Shown here: in pieces, positions 16,319-24,855 of the stretch
How the letters are laid out: every line of letters starts with the position of its first letter
Numbering within the stretch: position 1 is the first letter of the stretch
Origin: Halorubellus sp. JP-L1
Lineage (GTDB): Archaea > Halobacteriota > Halobacteria > Halobacteriales > Natrialbaceae
Length of the DNA: 64,000 bases
Assembly: GCF_011440375.1 (NCBI RefSeq)
Contig: NZ_JAAOIR010000002.1
Location: 558,001 to 622,000, forward strand
Reading direction: 5' to 3'
Program-made: the position numbers and the translations under genes
The notes under the pieces: model-generated
Seen by the model: only the letters and a program-made list of their open reading frames with translations
The model's database searches: none
Told to the model about the DNA's origin: nothing

Positions 16319-18609
16319 GACCACCCTCCGTCGCTCTCTGGAGTACCACTCCCGTAGCCGTCCTGTGCGTCGGTACAGTCGCCGTCCTGTGCGTCGGGAC
16401 CGGTATCGCCGCTGGCGCGTGCGGCGACGGTCGCGGCGGCGTCCGTTCGGAGGTCCGCGACGAGCGAGAACAGTTCGTCGACGTCGCGGACCTCCGAACG
16501 GACGAAGTGCTGGACGTACCGGTGCTTGCGGTGGAACTCGTCCTCGACCGCGTCGACCGTCCGGTCGGTCCGTCGCGCGACGGTCTCGAAGACGGCGTGC
16601 TCGCACGCCCTCGCGGTCGCGTCCTCGTGCAGGTCCGGGTGGTGGTAGGCGAGTTCGAACGTGCCGTCGGGCGTCCGCGACAGCACCTCGTTGTAGTACA
16701 CCGTCGCGTCGTCCTTCTCGACCGACCCCCGCGGGCCCGTGCACGACTCGTAGGTCGCCTCGTCGACGAACTCGACGACGCGCCCGACGTACCGCTCGCC
16801 GTCGACGTGCCGCGGGAACACCACGAGGTCCAGTTCAGCGAGCAGGTAGCTCGGGAGGCCCTGCTCGACGACGCGGTTCACGAGCTTCTCGACGCTCTCG
16901 GCGTGCGTCGTCCCGACGACGCCGTGGCCCGTGTTCAGGGTCTCCGCGAACGTCGCGAACGACTCCGGCGTGTTGACTTCGGCGATCACCTCCACGTCCG
17001 GGTTGAGGTAGTTCGTCTCCGTCATGAGGTCCGCCATCGTCACGCGCTTGTACGGCGTCTGGTGGTCCCGCGTCGTGAGCGACACCCCGGTCTCGTGGGG
17101 AAGCGATACCTCCCTCGACCCCTCGTCGATACTGACCGGGCGGTGGTCGAACGGCACGAACGGCATGTGGGCGTTCATGAGCGTCGTCTTCCCGACGCCC
17201 GTGGGGCCGGAGAACAGGACGACGCCGTGGTGCTCGTAGAGCATCCACAGCAGCGCGACGAGGTCCGCGGGGAGCGCGTCGCGCTCGAGGAGGTCGACGG
17301 GCGACAGCGAGTCCGCGGCCTGCTTGCGGATGGAGACGTGCGGGCCGCCTTCGCTGACGACGGGGAGCGCGACCGCACAGCGCACGGTCTCGTCGGTGCC
17401 GACGTCGAGGTTCACCTTCGCGCTCGGATTCGACGCGGTGAGTTCGACGCCGTCGCTCGCGGCGAGTTGCGTGACGACGTTCACGAACGACGCCTCGTCC
17501 TCGAACGCGAGGTTCGTCGGGACACGGCCGTCGTGGAGGTCGCTCCGCGGGACGACCTTCACGCGCTCGCCGACCCTGTTGGCTTCGACGTCCTCGAGGT
17601 TCGGGTCGTGGATCGGGACGGTGAGTTCGCCGTGGCCGACGTAGTCCCGGAGGACGTAGTAGACGAGGTCCTCGAGGCGGTCGCCGCTGTAGCGTTCGTC
17701 GACGGGTGGGAGCACGAGGTCGCGTTCGGCGAGCGCTTCGCGGACGCGATGCCGGGCGGCGTCCAGCCACGCGCTCGCCGAGCGCGCGTTCAGGGCGCGT
17801 TCGAGGTAGCGTTCCGCGCGGTCGCGGACGAGCGAGACGCGGTCGACGTCTGGCGTGGTGACGGCGTGCTCCCAGACGCGGTCCTCGCACGCGTCGACCA
17901 GTTCGCGGTCGCCCGGGAGGAGGTCGGGTTCGAGGACCGCGTACCGCGTGTTGAACGCGTCGCCGCCGACGGCGTGCTCGCGGTAGAGCACGACCGGAAT
18001 CTCGTAGGTCTCGAAGGAGACGGTGTAGCGCGCGAGGCGCTCGCTCGCGAACCGCCCGAGGCCGTCGACGTCCGCGTCGAGGCTGGTTGTGGCGGGCGCG
18101 AACCGGTCGGTGTGGACGCGGAGGGCGTCGTCCTCGACGTCGGCGACCTGGACGCGGTCGTCGAGCGCGAGCGGCGTGAGGTCTCCGAGACAGCGCAGAT
18201 CGCGGAGGAGGTGGTAGCGGACGCGGCGTTCGGCGGCCGGGGTCAGGTCGACGAGCCGCGAGACGACGCGCTCGTGCTTGCCCGTGAACCCCTCCGCGAG
18301 GCGGTCGCGGGCGGCCTCGCGCGTCCGAGGTGGTTGGAGGTTCGCGTCCTCGAAGTACGCTCGGACGCGGTCGACGACCGCTCGCTCGTCGGGACCGACC
18401 CCGGGTTCGCGGACGTCGTACGCGAAGCCGTCCTCGGTCTCGCGGACGGTCGCGACGACGTCGTCCGCGACGCGGTACTGGGCGCGGACGTCGGGTGCGT
18501 ACCACGCGTCGGGATCGTGGGGCGGGACGGGCGGTGGGACGTCCGCGGATTCGTCGCGGGCGGCGTCGTCGCCGTCCGTCGGGAGTTCGAGGGTCGGCGC
18601 GTCGGTCAT
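16315..18609 (-). CDS. type II/IV secretion ATPase (PilB/TadA-like)
   Basis: 764 residues from the ATG used here. Walker A SGPTGVGKTTLMN (Lys474), an acidic Walker B region with VIAEVNTPESFA, and a GTTHAES His box are present. The long N-terminal half is typical of archaeal PilB proteins of surface-filament systems. Upstream, aatttaag reading on the minus strand is centred 29 bases before this ATG, which favours it over one seven codons earlier. The last 20 residues contain a short duplication (DAQDGDC then DAQDGYG). First gene of a seven-gene operon. Confidence 0.93.
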   Translation of the reverse strand: MTDAPTLELPTDGDDAARDESADVPPPVPPHDPDAWYAPDVRAQYRVADDVVATVRETEDGFAYDVREPGVGPDERAVVDRVRAYFEDANLQPPRTREAARDRLAEGFTGKHERVVSRLVDLTPAAERRVRYHLLRDLRCLGDLTPLALDDRVQVADVEDDALRVHTDRFAPATTSLDADVDGLGRFASERLARYTVSFETYEIPVVLYREHAVGGDAFNTRYAVLEPDLLPGDRELVDACEDRVWEHAVTTPDVDRVSLVRDRAERYLERALNARSASAWLDAARHRVREALAERDLVLPPVDERYSGDRLEDLVYYVLRDYVGHGELTVPIHDPNLEDVEANRVGERVKVVPRSDLHDGRVPTNLAFEDEASFVNVVTQLAASDGVELTASNPSAKVNLDVGTDETVRCAVALPVVSEGGPHVSIRKQAADSLSPVDLLERDALPADLVALLWMLYEHHGVVLFSGPTGVGKTTLMNAHMPFVPFDHRPVSIDEGSREVSLPHETGVSLTTRDHQTPYKRVTMADLMTETNYLNPDVEVIAEVNTPESFATFAETLNTGHGVVGTTHAESVEKLVNRVVEQGLPSYLLAELDLVVFPRHVDGERYVGRVVEFVDEATYESCTGPRGSVEKDDATVYYNEVLSRTPDGTFELAYHHPDLHEDATARACEHAVFETVARRTDRTVDAVEDEFHRKHRYVQHFVRSEVRDVDELFSLVADLRTDAAATVAARASGDTGPDAQDGDCTDAQDGYGSGTPESDGGWS

Positions 18610-18634
18610 CGTGGGACTTTCCGACCCCATCCGA

Positions 18635-18642
18635 CTTAAATT
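18635..18642 (-). promoter_or_regulatory. TATA box of the minus-strand pilus operon
   Basis: aatttaag on the minus strand, centred about 29 bases upstream of the ATG at 18609, consistent with a leaderless transcript. Confidence 0.6.
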
Positions 18643-18758
18643 AATGGAACTTGTGGCCGTGTGCGTCGTCGGCGTCGACGACGCGCACGGACGCGGACGT
18701 CACCTGGTGGCGTCGACGCCGGCGAGTGCTTATCCCCCTCGGAGTCGTACGTTGAGCC

Positions 18759-19391
18759 ATGACGGAGGACGCAGCCAGCGAGGCGGAGATTCCGACGAGT
18801 GCGGAGCGCCCAGATAGCCCCATCCACACGACCGGCACGGACCACATCACGGTCTGGGGGTCGAACGCCGAGGACACGATCTCGTTCTACCGGGACCTGC
18901 TGGGGATGCCGCTGGTGCTGCGGCAGCCGAACCTCGACGACCCGAGTCAGACGCACCTGTTCTTCGACACGGGCGACGGCCGCATCCTCACGTTCTTCGT
19001 CAGTCCCGACCGCGACAGTCCACGCTCGCAGCGGACGCAGGTCGGGGGCGTCCACCATCTCTGCTTCTCGATCGCGCCCGAGGAGTTCGAGTCGACGATG
19101 GAGGCGCTCGAGGACGACGGCCGCGGGTACAACGTCTTCGACCGCGGCATCTTCTTCTCGCTGTATACGCGGGACAACAGCGGGCTCGTCATCGAGCTGA
19201 CGACGGACAAGTACGAGTTCCCCATGGAGCGGAAGGCGGAGGTGCTCGCGACCGCGCAGCGCATTCGCGAGGAGGAGGGCGCGGACTTCGCGAAGGACGA
19301 GCACCTGAAGGCCGCACTGGAGGAGCTCGGGATCGAGGTCGTCCCGAACGACCTCCCGGACGCCGCGAGCGGTACCGCCGACCTGGACTGA
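18759..19391 (+). CDS. VOC-family (glyoxalase/extradiol dioxygenase fold) protein
   Basis: 210 residues with two beta-alpha-beta-beta-beta modules. Candidate metal ligands are His in GTDHITVWG, His in GGVHHLCFSI and Glu in SGLVIELTTD. The region NAEDTISFYRDLLGMPLV is the usual helix after the first strand. The C-terminal 55 residues form a charged helical tail (RIREEEGADFAKDEHLKAAL). Substrate cannot be told from sequence; glyoxalase-like and ring-cleavage-like members exist. tgcttatcc lies 27 bases before the ATG, so the message is probably leaderless; it diverges from the pilus operon. Confidence 0.88.
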   Translation: MTEDAASEAEIPTSAERPDSPIHTTGTDHITVWGSNAEDTISFYRDLLGMPLVLRQPNLDDPSQTHLFFDTGDGRILTFFVSPDRDSPRSQRTQVGGVHHLCFSIAPEEFESTMEALEDDGRGYNVFDRGIFFSLYTRDNSGLVIELTTDKYEFPMERKAEVLATAQRIREEEGADFAKDEHLKAALEELGIEVVPNDLPDAASGTADLD

Positions 19392-19470
19392 ACGAGGTTC
19401 GTGCCGTTCCCGGCGGCCGTACAGCCCCGTCACCGAAACCCTCAGGGTAGTACCGTGCGAACCGTTCTCT

Positions 19471-20475
19471 ATGGATCGGGAGCGGCTGCGGGTCGTCCTC
19501 GTGGGCGTTCTCTGCGTGCTGGCTGTCTCCGCGGCCGCGGCGACGCTCTCCGCGCCAGAGGAGACGCGGGCCGACACGGGCGGCGGGTCGCTCCAGGCGG
19601 ACGACGAGGACCGCGAGCAGGGCGAGGGCGGCGAGTCGAACGCCGACCCGATCGGGAGCCCCGGGGAACTCGACTTCGACATCGGCGCGTGCATCCCGTG
19701 GCTGTACTCCGGGTGGTTCTGGCTCGTCGTCGCTGCCGTCGCCACCGGCATCTGGCTGCTCGCGCGCCACCACCAGGACTCGCTCGCGGCGACCGCGTAC
19801 GTCTCCGCGCTCGCGATGCCGTTCTCGCTCGTGTGGCTCCTCCTCAGCAAGTGCGGGGCCGACCCGAACGAGGAGCAGAGCATCGTCCCGAGCGACCTCG
19901 TCGTCACGCCCGACGGCGGCGACGCGGCGTTCGGCGTCCTCGGCGAGGCGGGCCGTGCGGCGTCGCCCGTATGGCTCGTCGCCGTCGTCGCGCTCGTCGG
20001 CCTCGGCGCGCTCGCCGTCGCGGTCACTCGGACGCCCGCGGACGCGGACGAGCCCGACGACTCGACGCCGGCGGCCGTCGACCCCGACGAGCACGAGGAC
20101 GTAGACGACCTGCGGGCGGCCGCCGGGCGCGCCGCCGACCGCATCGAGCGCGCCGCCGCCGTCGACAACGAGATCTACCGGGCGTGGGTGGAGATGACGG
20201 AGTACCTCGACGTCGAGCACCCCGAGTCGAGCACCCCCCGCGAGTTCGAGGCCGCAGCGGTCGACGCCGGGATCGAACCGGACACCGTCGCGGAGCTCAC
20301 GGCGCTGTTCGAGCGCGTGCGCTACGGCGACCAGCCGCCGACGGAGGCAGCCGAGGCCCGCGCCGTGGACGCGCTCCGGTCGATGGAGACCGCCGCGACG
20401 GACCTCGACGACGTGTGGGGCGACGACGACAGTGACGACGACGTCAGTGGCGAGCACTCGCAGTCGAGCGAGTGA
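19471..20475 (+). CDS. DUF4129-domain membrane protein, copy 1
   Basis: 334 residues. A signal-like N-terminal TM (about 7-25), TM segments near 80-98, 105-124 and 163-185, then a cytoplasmic C-terminal DUF4129 domain with DNEIYRAWVEMTEYLDVEHP and ELTALFERVRYGD. DUF4129 domains in other organisms accompany transglutaminase and MoxR/DUF58 genes, as here. Its C-terminal block is nearly identical at DNA level to that of the following paralogue. Acidic C-terminal tail. Confidence 0.88.
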   Translation: MDRERLRVVLVGVLCVLAVSAAAATLSAPEETRADTGGGSLQADDEDREQGEGGESNADPIGSPGELDFDIGACIPWLYSGWFWLVVAAVATGIWLLARHHQDSLAATAYVSALAMPFSLVWLLLSKCGADPNEEQSIVPSDLVVTPDGGDAAFGVLGEAGRAASPVWLVAVVALVGLGALAVAVTRTPADADEPDDSTPAAVDPDEHEDVDDLRAAAGRAADRIERAAAVDNEIYRAWVEMTEYLDVEHPESSTPREFEAAAVDAGIEPDTVAELTALFERVRYGDQPPTEAAEARAVDALRSMETAATDLDDVWGDDDSDDDVSGEHSQSSE

Positions 20476-20530
20476 TGCAGTCGAGCGCTGGCAGTCGAGC
20501 GAGTGCTGCATGTGGCCGAGTGACGCAAGC

Positions 20531-20545
20531 GAACGTTTGACGTTC
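20531..20545. promoter_or_regulatory. perfect palindrome before the second DUF4129 gene
   Basis: gaacgt-ttg-acgttc, six-base arms. It lies 10-20 bases upstream of ctttagtta, the likely TATA box 27 bases before the next ATG, so a regulator bound there could contact the transcription factors. Role inferred. Confidence 0.4.
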
Positions 20546-20583
20546 CACAACCCCTTTAGTTAGTAGTCGGTAACTCCGAATCG

Positions 20584-21555
20584 ATGAATCGCTCCGCCCT
20601 CCGCGTCGCCGTCGTCGCCCTGCTGGTCGCGGCCGCGATCGTCGCCGTCGCCGGCACCGTCGACGACCCGCCCACCGACGACGGTGGCGCACCGGGCGAG
20701 TCCCAGTCCGAACTGACGCAGACGCAGGTCCAGACGACGCAGTCCACGGAGACGGTCGCCGATACGAGCACGCAGCGCCCGATCCCGACGAAGGACCAGG
20801 AGTGCGTCGCGGCGGCGAAGAACCCGCTCGTCGTCCTCGGCGTCCTCGCCGTCCTCGGGGCCGTCCTCGCCCACGTCTACCGATCGTACGGGCAGGTCGA
20901 GGCGCTCTCGCTCGCGATGCTCTTGCTGGTGCTCGTGTTCTTCGCGTTCTCGGCGCTGGCGGTCTGTCCGCCGACGCCGGACGGCCCGGAGCCGAACCAA
21001 TCGGGTGGCGAACACAACGATACGAACCTGACGAGTTCGGCACCGGCCGGGACGGGCGGCACCGGTGACGAGGAGGGTGACGCGCGGGAGTTCCCGCTGG
21101 CGCTCGTCGCCATCGTCGCCGTGCTCGCCGTTGCCGCCGTCGGCGCCGTCCTCGTGACGCGCGAGGACGCCGACGCCGACGACCCGTTCGACGCGCTCGC
21201 CGAGGGCGGCGACGAAGCCGACGCGGAGGACGCGGTCGACGTCGACGAGTTCGCGGCCGCGGCCGGCCGCGCCGCCGACCGCATCGAGGACGCCGACGAC
21301 GTCGACAACGAGATCTACCGGGCGTGGGTGGAGATGACGGGGTACCTCGACGTCGAGCACCCCGAGTCGAGCACGCCCGGCGAGTTCGCGGCCGCGGCGG
21401 TCGACGCGGGCATCGACCGCGACGACGTCGTCGAACTCACGGACCTGTTCGAGCGCGTCCGGTACGGAGACACGGCGGCGACCGCCGAGCGCGAGGCGCG
21501 CGCGCTCGACGCGCTCAGACGCGTCGAGTCCCAGTACGGAGGGGATGACGCGTGA
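20584..21555 (+). CDS. DUF4129-domain membrane protein, copy 2
   Basis: 323 residues with the same plan as the preceding gene: N-terminal TM (about 8-24), TM near 80-96 and 104-124, a Ser/Thr-rich loop with SGGEHNDTNLTSS, a TM near 172-195 and the DUF4129 domain with DNEIYRAWVEMTGYLDVEHP. The last four bases overlap the next gene (GTG start), making this the first gene of a tightly coupled operon with the DUF58 gene. Likely a structural or regulatory partner of the MoxR system; biochemical role unknown. Confidence 0.88.
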   Translation: MNRSALRVAVVALLVAAAIVAVAGTVDDPPTDDGGAPGESQSELTQTQVQTTQSTETVADTSTQRPIPTKDQECVAAAKNPLVVLGVLAVLGAVLAHVYRSYGQVEALSLAMLLLVLVFFAFSALAVCPPTPDGPEPNQSGGEHNDTNLTSSAPAGTGGTGDEEGDAREFPLALVAIVAVLAVAAVGAVLVTREDADADDPFDALAEGGDEADAEDAVDVDEFAAAAGRAADRIEDADDVDNEIYRAWVEMTGYLDVEHPESSTPGEFAAAAVDAGIDRDDVVELTDLFERVRYGDTAATAEREARALDALRRVESQYGGDDA

Positions 21556-22115
21556 ACTTCGACACCGTCGCGTCCGCCGCGGGCGTCGTCCTCATCGTCG
21601 TCGGGTTCGCGATGCTGTTCGTTCCCGGGCTCGCGGGCCTGTTCTCGGCGAACGAGCTGTTCCTGAGTCTCGTCGGCGTCGGGTTCGCGCTCCAGACCGC
21701 GCGCGTCGTCAACGGTCGCCGGAAGACGCCGTACGAGCAAGGCGAGACGGACGACCCCGAGGTCGCACAGGACCTCCCGACGCCCGGCGACGACTTCGAC
21801 GACCTCATGGAGGCGGCGGGTCGGGCCCGACACAGCAGCCGTGAGCGTGAACTCGTCCGCGATCGCCTGCACGCCGCCGCGGTCGCCGTGCTCGTCCGCA
21901 CCGAGGGCGTCTCCCGCGAGGAAGCAATCGAGCGCATCGACGCAGGCACGTGGACGGACGACCCGTACGCGGCGGCGTTCTTCACGGGGAGCGTCGAGGG
22001 GACGTCGTTCGTCCAGCGCGTGTCGCTGTTCGACGGCTCGCGCTCGCAGTTCGAGCGCTGGTCGACGGCCGCCGCCCGAGCGATCGTCGAGCAGAGCGAG
22101 GAGGCAGATCAATGA
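21552..22115 (+). CDS. membrane protein in the DUF4129-DUF58 operon (DUF7269-like)
   Basis: 187 residues. Two N-terminal TM helices (about 8-28 and 32-52, VASAAGVVLIVVGFAMLFVP) are followed by a helical cytoplasmic domain with DDFDDLMEAAGRARHSSRER and a possible winged-helix-like region LVRTEGVSREEAIERIDAGT. The GTG start overlaps the DUF4129 stop and the end overlaps the DUF58 start. I recognise it as a haloarchaea-specific companion of DUF58 proteins; the number is unchecked. Confidence 0.82.
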   Translation: MNFDTVASAAGVVLIVVGFAMLFVPGLAGLFSANELFLSLVGVGFALQTARVVNGRRKTPYEQGETDDPEVAQDLPTPGDDFDDLMEAAGRARHSSRERELVRDRLHAAAVAVLVRTEGVSREEAIERIDAGTWTDDPYAAAFFTGSVEGTSFVQRVSLFDGSRSQFERWSTAAARAIVEQSEEADQ

Positions 22116-23566
22116 GCTCCACGACTACCACGACGGACGGCGACGACGACGCGGGGACGAGCACGGGCACGACGGCCGACGCGGACGCCTCGACGGACGG
22201 GGACGCCTCGACCGCCACCGACGCCTCGACCGACGCGGACGGTACGACCACGACGTTCGACGCTGACGCGGAGACGACGCTCGCGCGCGTCGTCCGGCTT
22301 CACGAGACGGAGACGCACCATTGGGAGGGCGTCGCGGCCGTGACGACGCTCTGCGGTGGCGCCGGCATCGTCTTCCGGTCGCCCGCGCTCCTGCTCGCGG
22401 CCGTCGTCGGCGTCGCGTTCGTCGCGTACGCGAAGGTCGCCGAACCCGTCGCGGTCGACCTCTCGGTCGCGCGAGCGCTCTCGGACGCCGATCCGGACCT
22501 CGGCGACGAGGTCGAGGTCACGGTCCACGTGAAGAACGCGGGCGGGCGAACGATCCCGGACCTGCGCCTGGTCGACGGCGTCCCCGACGCGCTCGAGGTC
22601 GTCGACGGTACCGCGCGCGTCGCGACCGTCCTCCGCGCCGGCGAGACGACGTCGTTCTCGTACACGGTCGCTGCGAAGCGCGGCACGCACGAGTTCCGGA
22701 CGCTCTCCGTGTACGCCAGAGGATTCAGTGGCGCCGTCGAGACGGAACTGGAGCTGGAGGCGTCGACGGAGATGGTGTCGACGCCGTCGCTCGAACCGAC
22801 GCGCGAGGTCCCGCTCCGCCAGCAGACGTCGCGGTACGCGGGCCGCGTCGACACCGACACGGGCGGCGAAGGCCTGGAGTTCTACCAGACCCGCGAGTAC
22901 CGTCCCGGCGACTCGCTGTCCCGCATCGACTGGAACCGGCACGCGCGCACCGGCGAACTCGCGACGCTGGAGTTCCGCGAGGAGAAGGCCGCGACCGTCG
23001 TCTGCGTCCTCGACCTCCGGCAGGCCGCGTACGTCCACGGCGAGGGCGACACCTTCCACGCCGCCGACCACGGCGTCGACGCCGCCGGCCAGGTGTTCGC
23101 GACGCTCCTCGAGACCGGGGACCGCGTCGGCATCGCCGCGCTCTCGGCGGACGACGTCTGGCTCGCCCCCGGCCTCGGGAACGAACACCGCATCCGCGCC
23201 GAGGAGCTGTTCGCGACCCATCCCGCGCTCTCCCCGGAACGGCCCGCGGACTACTTCTCGCTCGGACTCGGCGTCCGGAACCTCCGGAAGCGACTGCCGA
23301 ACGACGCGCAGGTCATCCTGTTCTCGCCGCTCGCAGACGACCAAGCCGCGAAGGCAGCACGGCTCCTGCACGCGCACGGACACGCCGTGACCGTCGTCAG
23401 TCCCGACCCGACCGACGACGCGACGCTCGGGCATCGACTCGCGCGCGTCGAACGGCTCGCGCGCCTCACGACGCTCCGCGAGGTGGGCGTGCACGTCGTC
23501 GACTGGGACGTCGACGAGTCGCTCGCGTCCACGCTCGCGCGATCCCAACGGCGGTGGTCCACGTGA
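22112..23566 (+). CDS. DUF58-domain protein
   Basis: 484 residues. A 45-residue Thr/Asp/Ala low-complexity head precedes two TM helices (about 75-112), a beta-rich region (VDLSVARALSDADPDLGDEV onwards) and the DUF58/vWA-like domain with the signature REYRPGDSLSRIDWNRHART near residues 265-285. DUF58 proteins are established operon partners of MoxR AAA ATPases and are thought to be their substrates or scaffolds. It is coupled at both ends by 4-base overlaps. Confidence 0.92.
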   Translation: MSSTTTTTDGDDDAGTSTGTTADADASTDGDASTATDASTDADGTTTTFDADAETTLARVVRLHETETHHWEGVAAVTTLCGGAGIVFRSPALLLAAVVGVAFVAYAKVAEPVAVDLSVARALSDADPDLGDEVEVTVHVKNAGGRTIPDLRLVDGVPDALEVVDGTARVATVLRAGETTSFSYTVAAKRGTHEFRTLSVYARGFSGAVETELELEASTEMVSTPSLEPTREVPLRQQTSRYAGRVDTDTGGEGLEFYQTREYRPGDSLSRIDWNRHARTGELATLEFREEKAATVVCVLDLRQAAYVHGEGDTFHAADHGVDAAGQVFATLLETGDRVGIAALSADDVWLAPGLGNEHRIRAEELFATHPALSPERPADYFSLGLGVRNLRKRLPNDAQVILFSPLADDQAAKAARLLHAHGHAVTVVSPDPTDDATLGHRLARVERLARLTTLREVGVHVVDWDVDESLASTLARSQRRWST

Positions 23567-24168
23567 GCGCGAACGCCGACGGTGCGGCAGAGGCGTCCGG
23601 TGCGGCGGCCGCGAGCGGCGAGACGGACGCGACCGGCGGCGGCGACAGCGGAGACGGCGGCGACGACCTGTCGGCCCGCGAGATCGACCGGCGGCCGACG
23701 CCGCTGTCGGCGGTCGTGGCGCTCGCGGCCGCCGCCATCACCGCGATCGCGGCGAGCGTCGGCAGCCCCGCGGGCGGCGCGCTCGCGGCCGTCGGCGTCG
23801 CCGTCCTCGCCCCCGCGGTCGTTCGCGGGTCGCGCTGGCTCGTGCACGTCGCCGGCCTCGTTCTGCTCGCGGGCGTCGTCCTCGGCGGCGCGGGCGACGC
23901 ACCGGAACTCTGGATCCTGACGGCGACCGTCGGCGCGGTCGTCGCGTGGGACGCCGGCCAGAACGCGATCAGTCTCGGCGAACAGCTCGGGCGCGACGCC
24001 GACACCGCCCGCGCCGAGGTCGCCCACAGCGCCGCGACGATCGGCCTCGGTGCGACGACCGTCGGCGTCGCGTACGTCCTCTACCAGTTCGCTGGCGGGA
24101 ATCGGCCCCTATCCGCGGTCGTCCTCCTGCTCGTCGCCGTCGCCGTCCTCCTGAACGTCCTCCGGTGA
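23563..24168 (+). CDS. multi-pass membrane protein ending the DUF58 operon (DUF7519-like)
   Basis: 201 residues from a GTG that overlaps the DUF58 stop. A Gly/Ala/Asp-rich head is followed by REIDRRPTPLSAVVALAAAA and five to six TM helices with GRDADTARAEVAHSAATIG as a conserved-looking cytoplasmic loop between them. No enzymatic motif is seen. The family is haloarchaeal and uncharacterised as far as I know. Confidence 0.8.
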   Translation: MSANADGAAEASGAAAASGETDATGGGDSGDGGDDLSAREIDRRPTPLSAVVALAAAAITAIAASVGSPAGGALAAVGVAVLAPAVVRGSRWLVHVAGLVLLAGVVLGGAGDAPELWILTATVGAVVAWDAGQNAISLGEQLGRDADTARAEVAHSAATIGLGATTVGVAYVLYQFAGGNRPLSAVVLLLVAVAVLLNVLR

Positions 24169-24183
24169 CGCGGCGACGGTGCG

Positions 24184-24735
24184 TCAGGCCGCGATGCGGT
24201 GGGACTCGTCGTCGCACTCGCGACACTCGGCGACGAGCGCGGTCGGGTCGCCGGCCTCGTCCGTCTCGAGCCCGAACGACTGTTCGGTTCGCTCGCCGCA
24301 CGTCGGACAGGAGATGAGGTAGTCTCCTTCGCCCTGGTACTCGCTGGGTGCGCCGAGCGCGAGGAGCGCGGCCGGGTCGTCGCTCCGGTTCACGACGAAC
24401 TGGTACGTGTCCGGCGGGACGCGGACGACCTCGTCCGTCTCGACGACGAGCGCGTCGTCTTCGGCGGGATCTGCGACGGCATCCTCGGCGGGCGTCTCGA
24501 CCGTCACCGTCCCCGAGAGGACGTAGAACACCTCCTCCTGTTCGGGGTGCCTGTGCATCGAGTGCGCGGGGCTCTCGCCCGGGGCGAGGACGAAGTGGTT
24601 CAGCGCGAAGTTCGTCGCGCCGAGGCGTTCGCCGAGCTGGCGGACGCCGCCGATGGACGTCGCCATCGCGTCCTCGGGGACGTTCTCGTCTGGCGGTGCC
24701 GCCGCGTCGATGTCGTCGATGCTGACCTTCTCCAT
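24184..24735 (-). CDS. cupin-domain protein with C-terminal zinc ribbon
   Basis: 183 residues. The cupin core shows HSMHRHPEQEEVFYVLSGTV, containing the His-His-Glu metal ligand pattern, and a later VRVPPDTYQFVVNRSDD strand. The tail adds CPTCG and CREC pairs about 30 residues apart, an independent Zn-ribbon. A metal-binding sensor or small-molecule-binding protein is likely; an enzyme is possible. It lies between, and opposite to, the DUF58 operon and next to moxR in the same direction. Confidence 0.88.
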   Translation of the reverse strand: MEKVSIDDIDAAAPPDENVPEDAMATSIGGVRQLGERLGATNFALNHFVLAPGESPAHSMHRHPEQEEVFYVLSGTVTVETPAEDAVADPAEDDALVVETDEVVRVPPDTYQFVVNRSDDPAALLALGAPSEYQGEGDYLISCPTCGERTEQSFGLETDEAGDPTALVAECRECDDESHRIAA

Positions 24736-24855
24736 GCGTGGATCGCTCGTCGGAAGGGAACGTGGCTGGCGCCCGGAAAAATCTCAGTGTGGTATGCCAT
24801 TACGGGGCGAACGACTGCGGTGCGGTCCAGACGCGGACGGCCGGGCGGGACGCCG

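Noticed and set aside
16138-18639. 833-codon forward frame opposite the PilB gene
   Set aside because: The minus strand encodes an intact PilB with Walker motifs; long open antisense frames are expected at this GC content.
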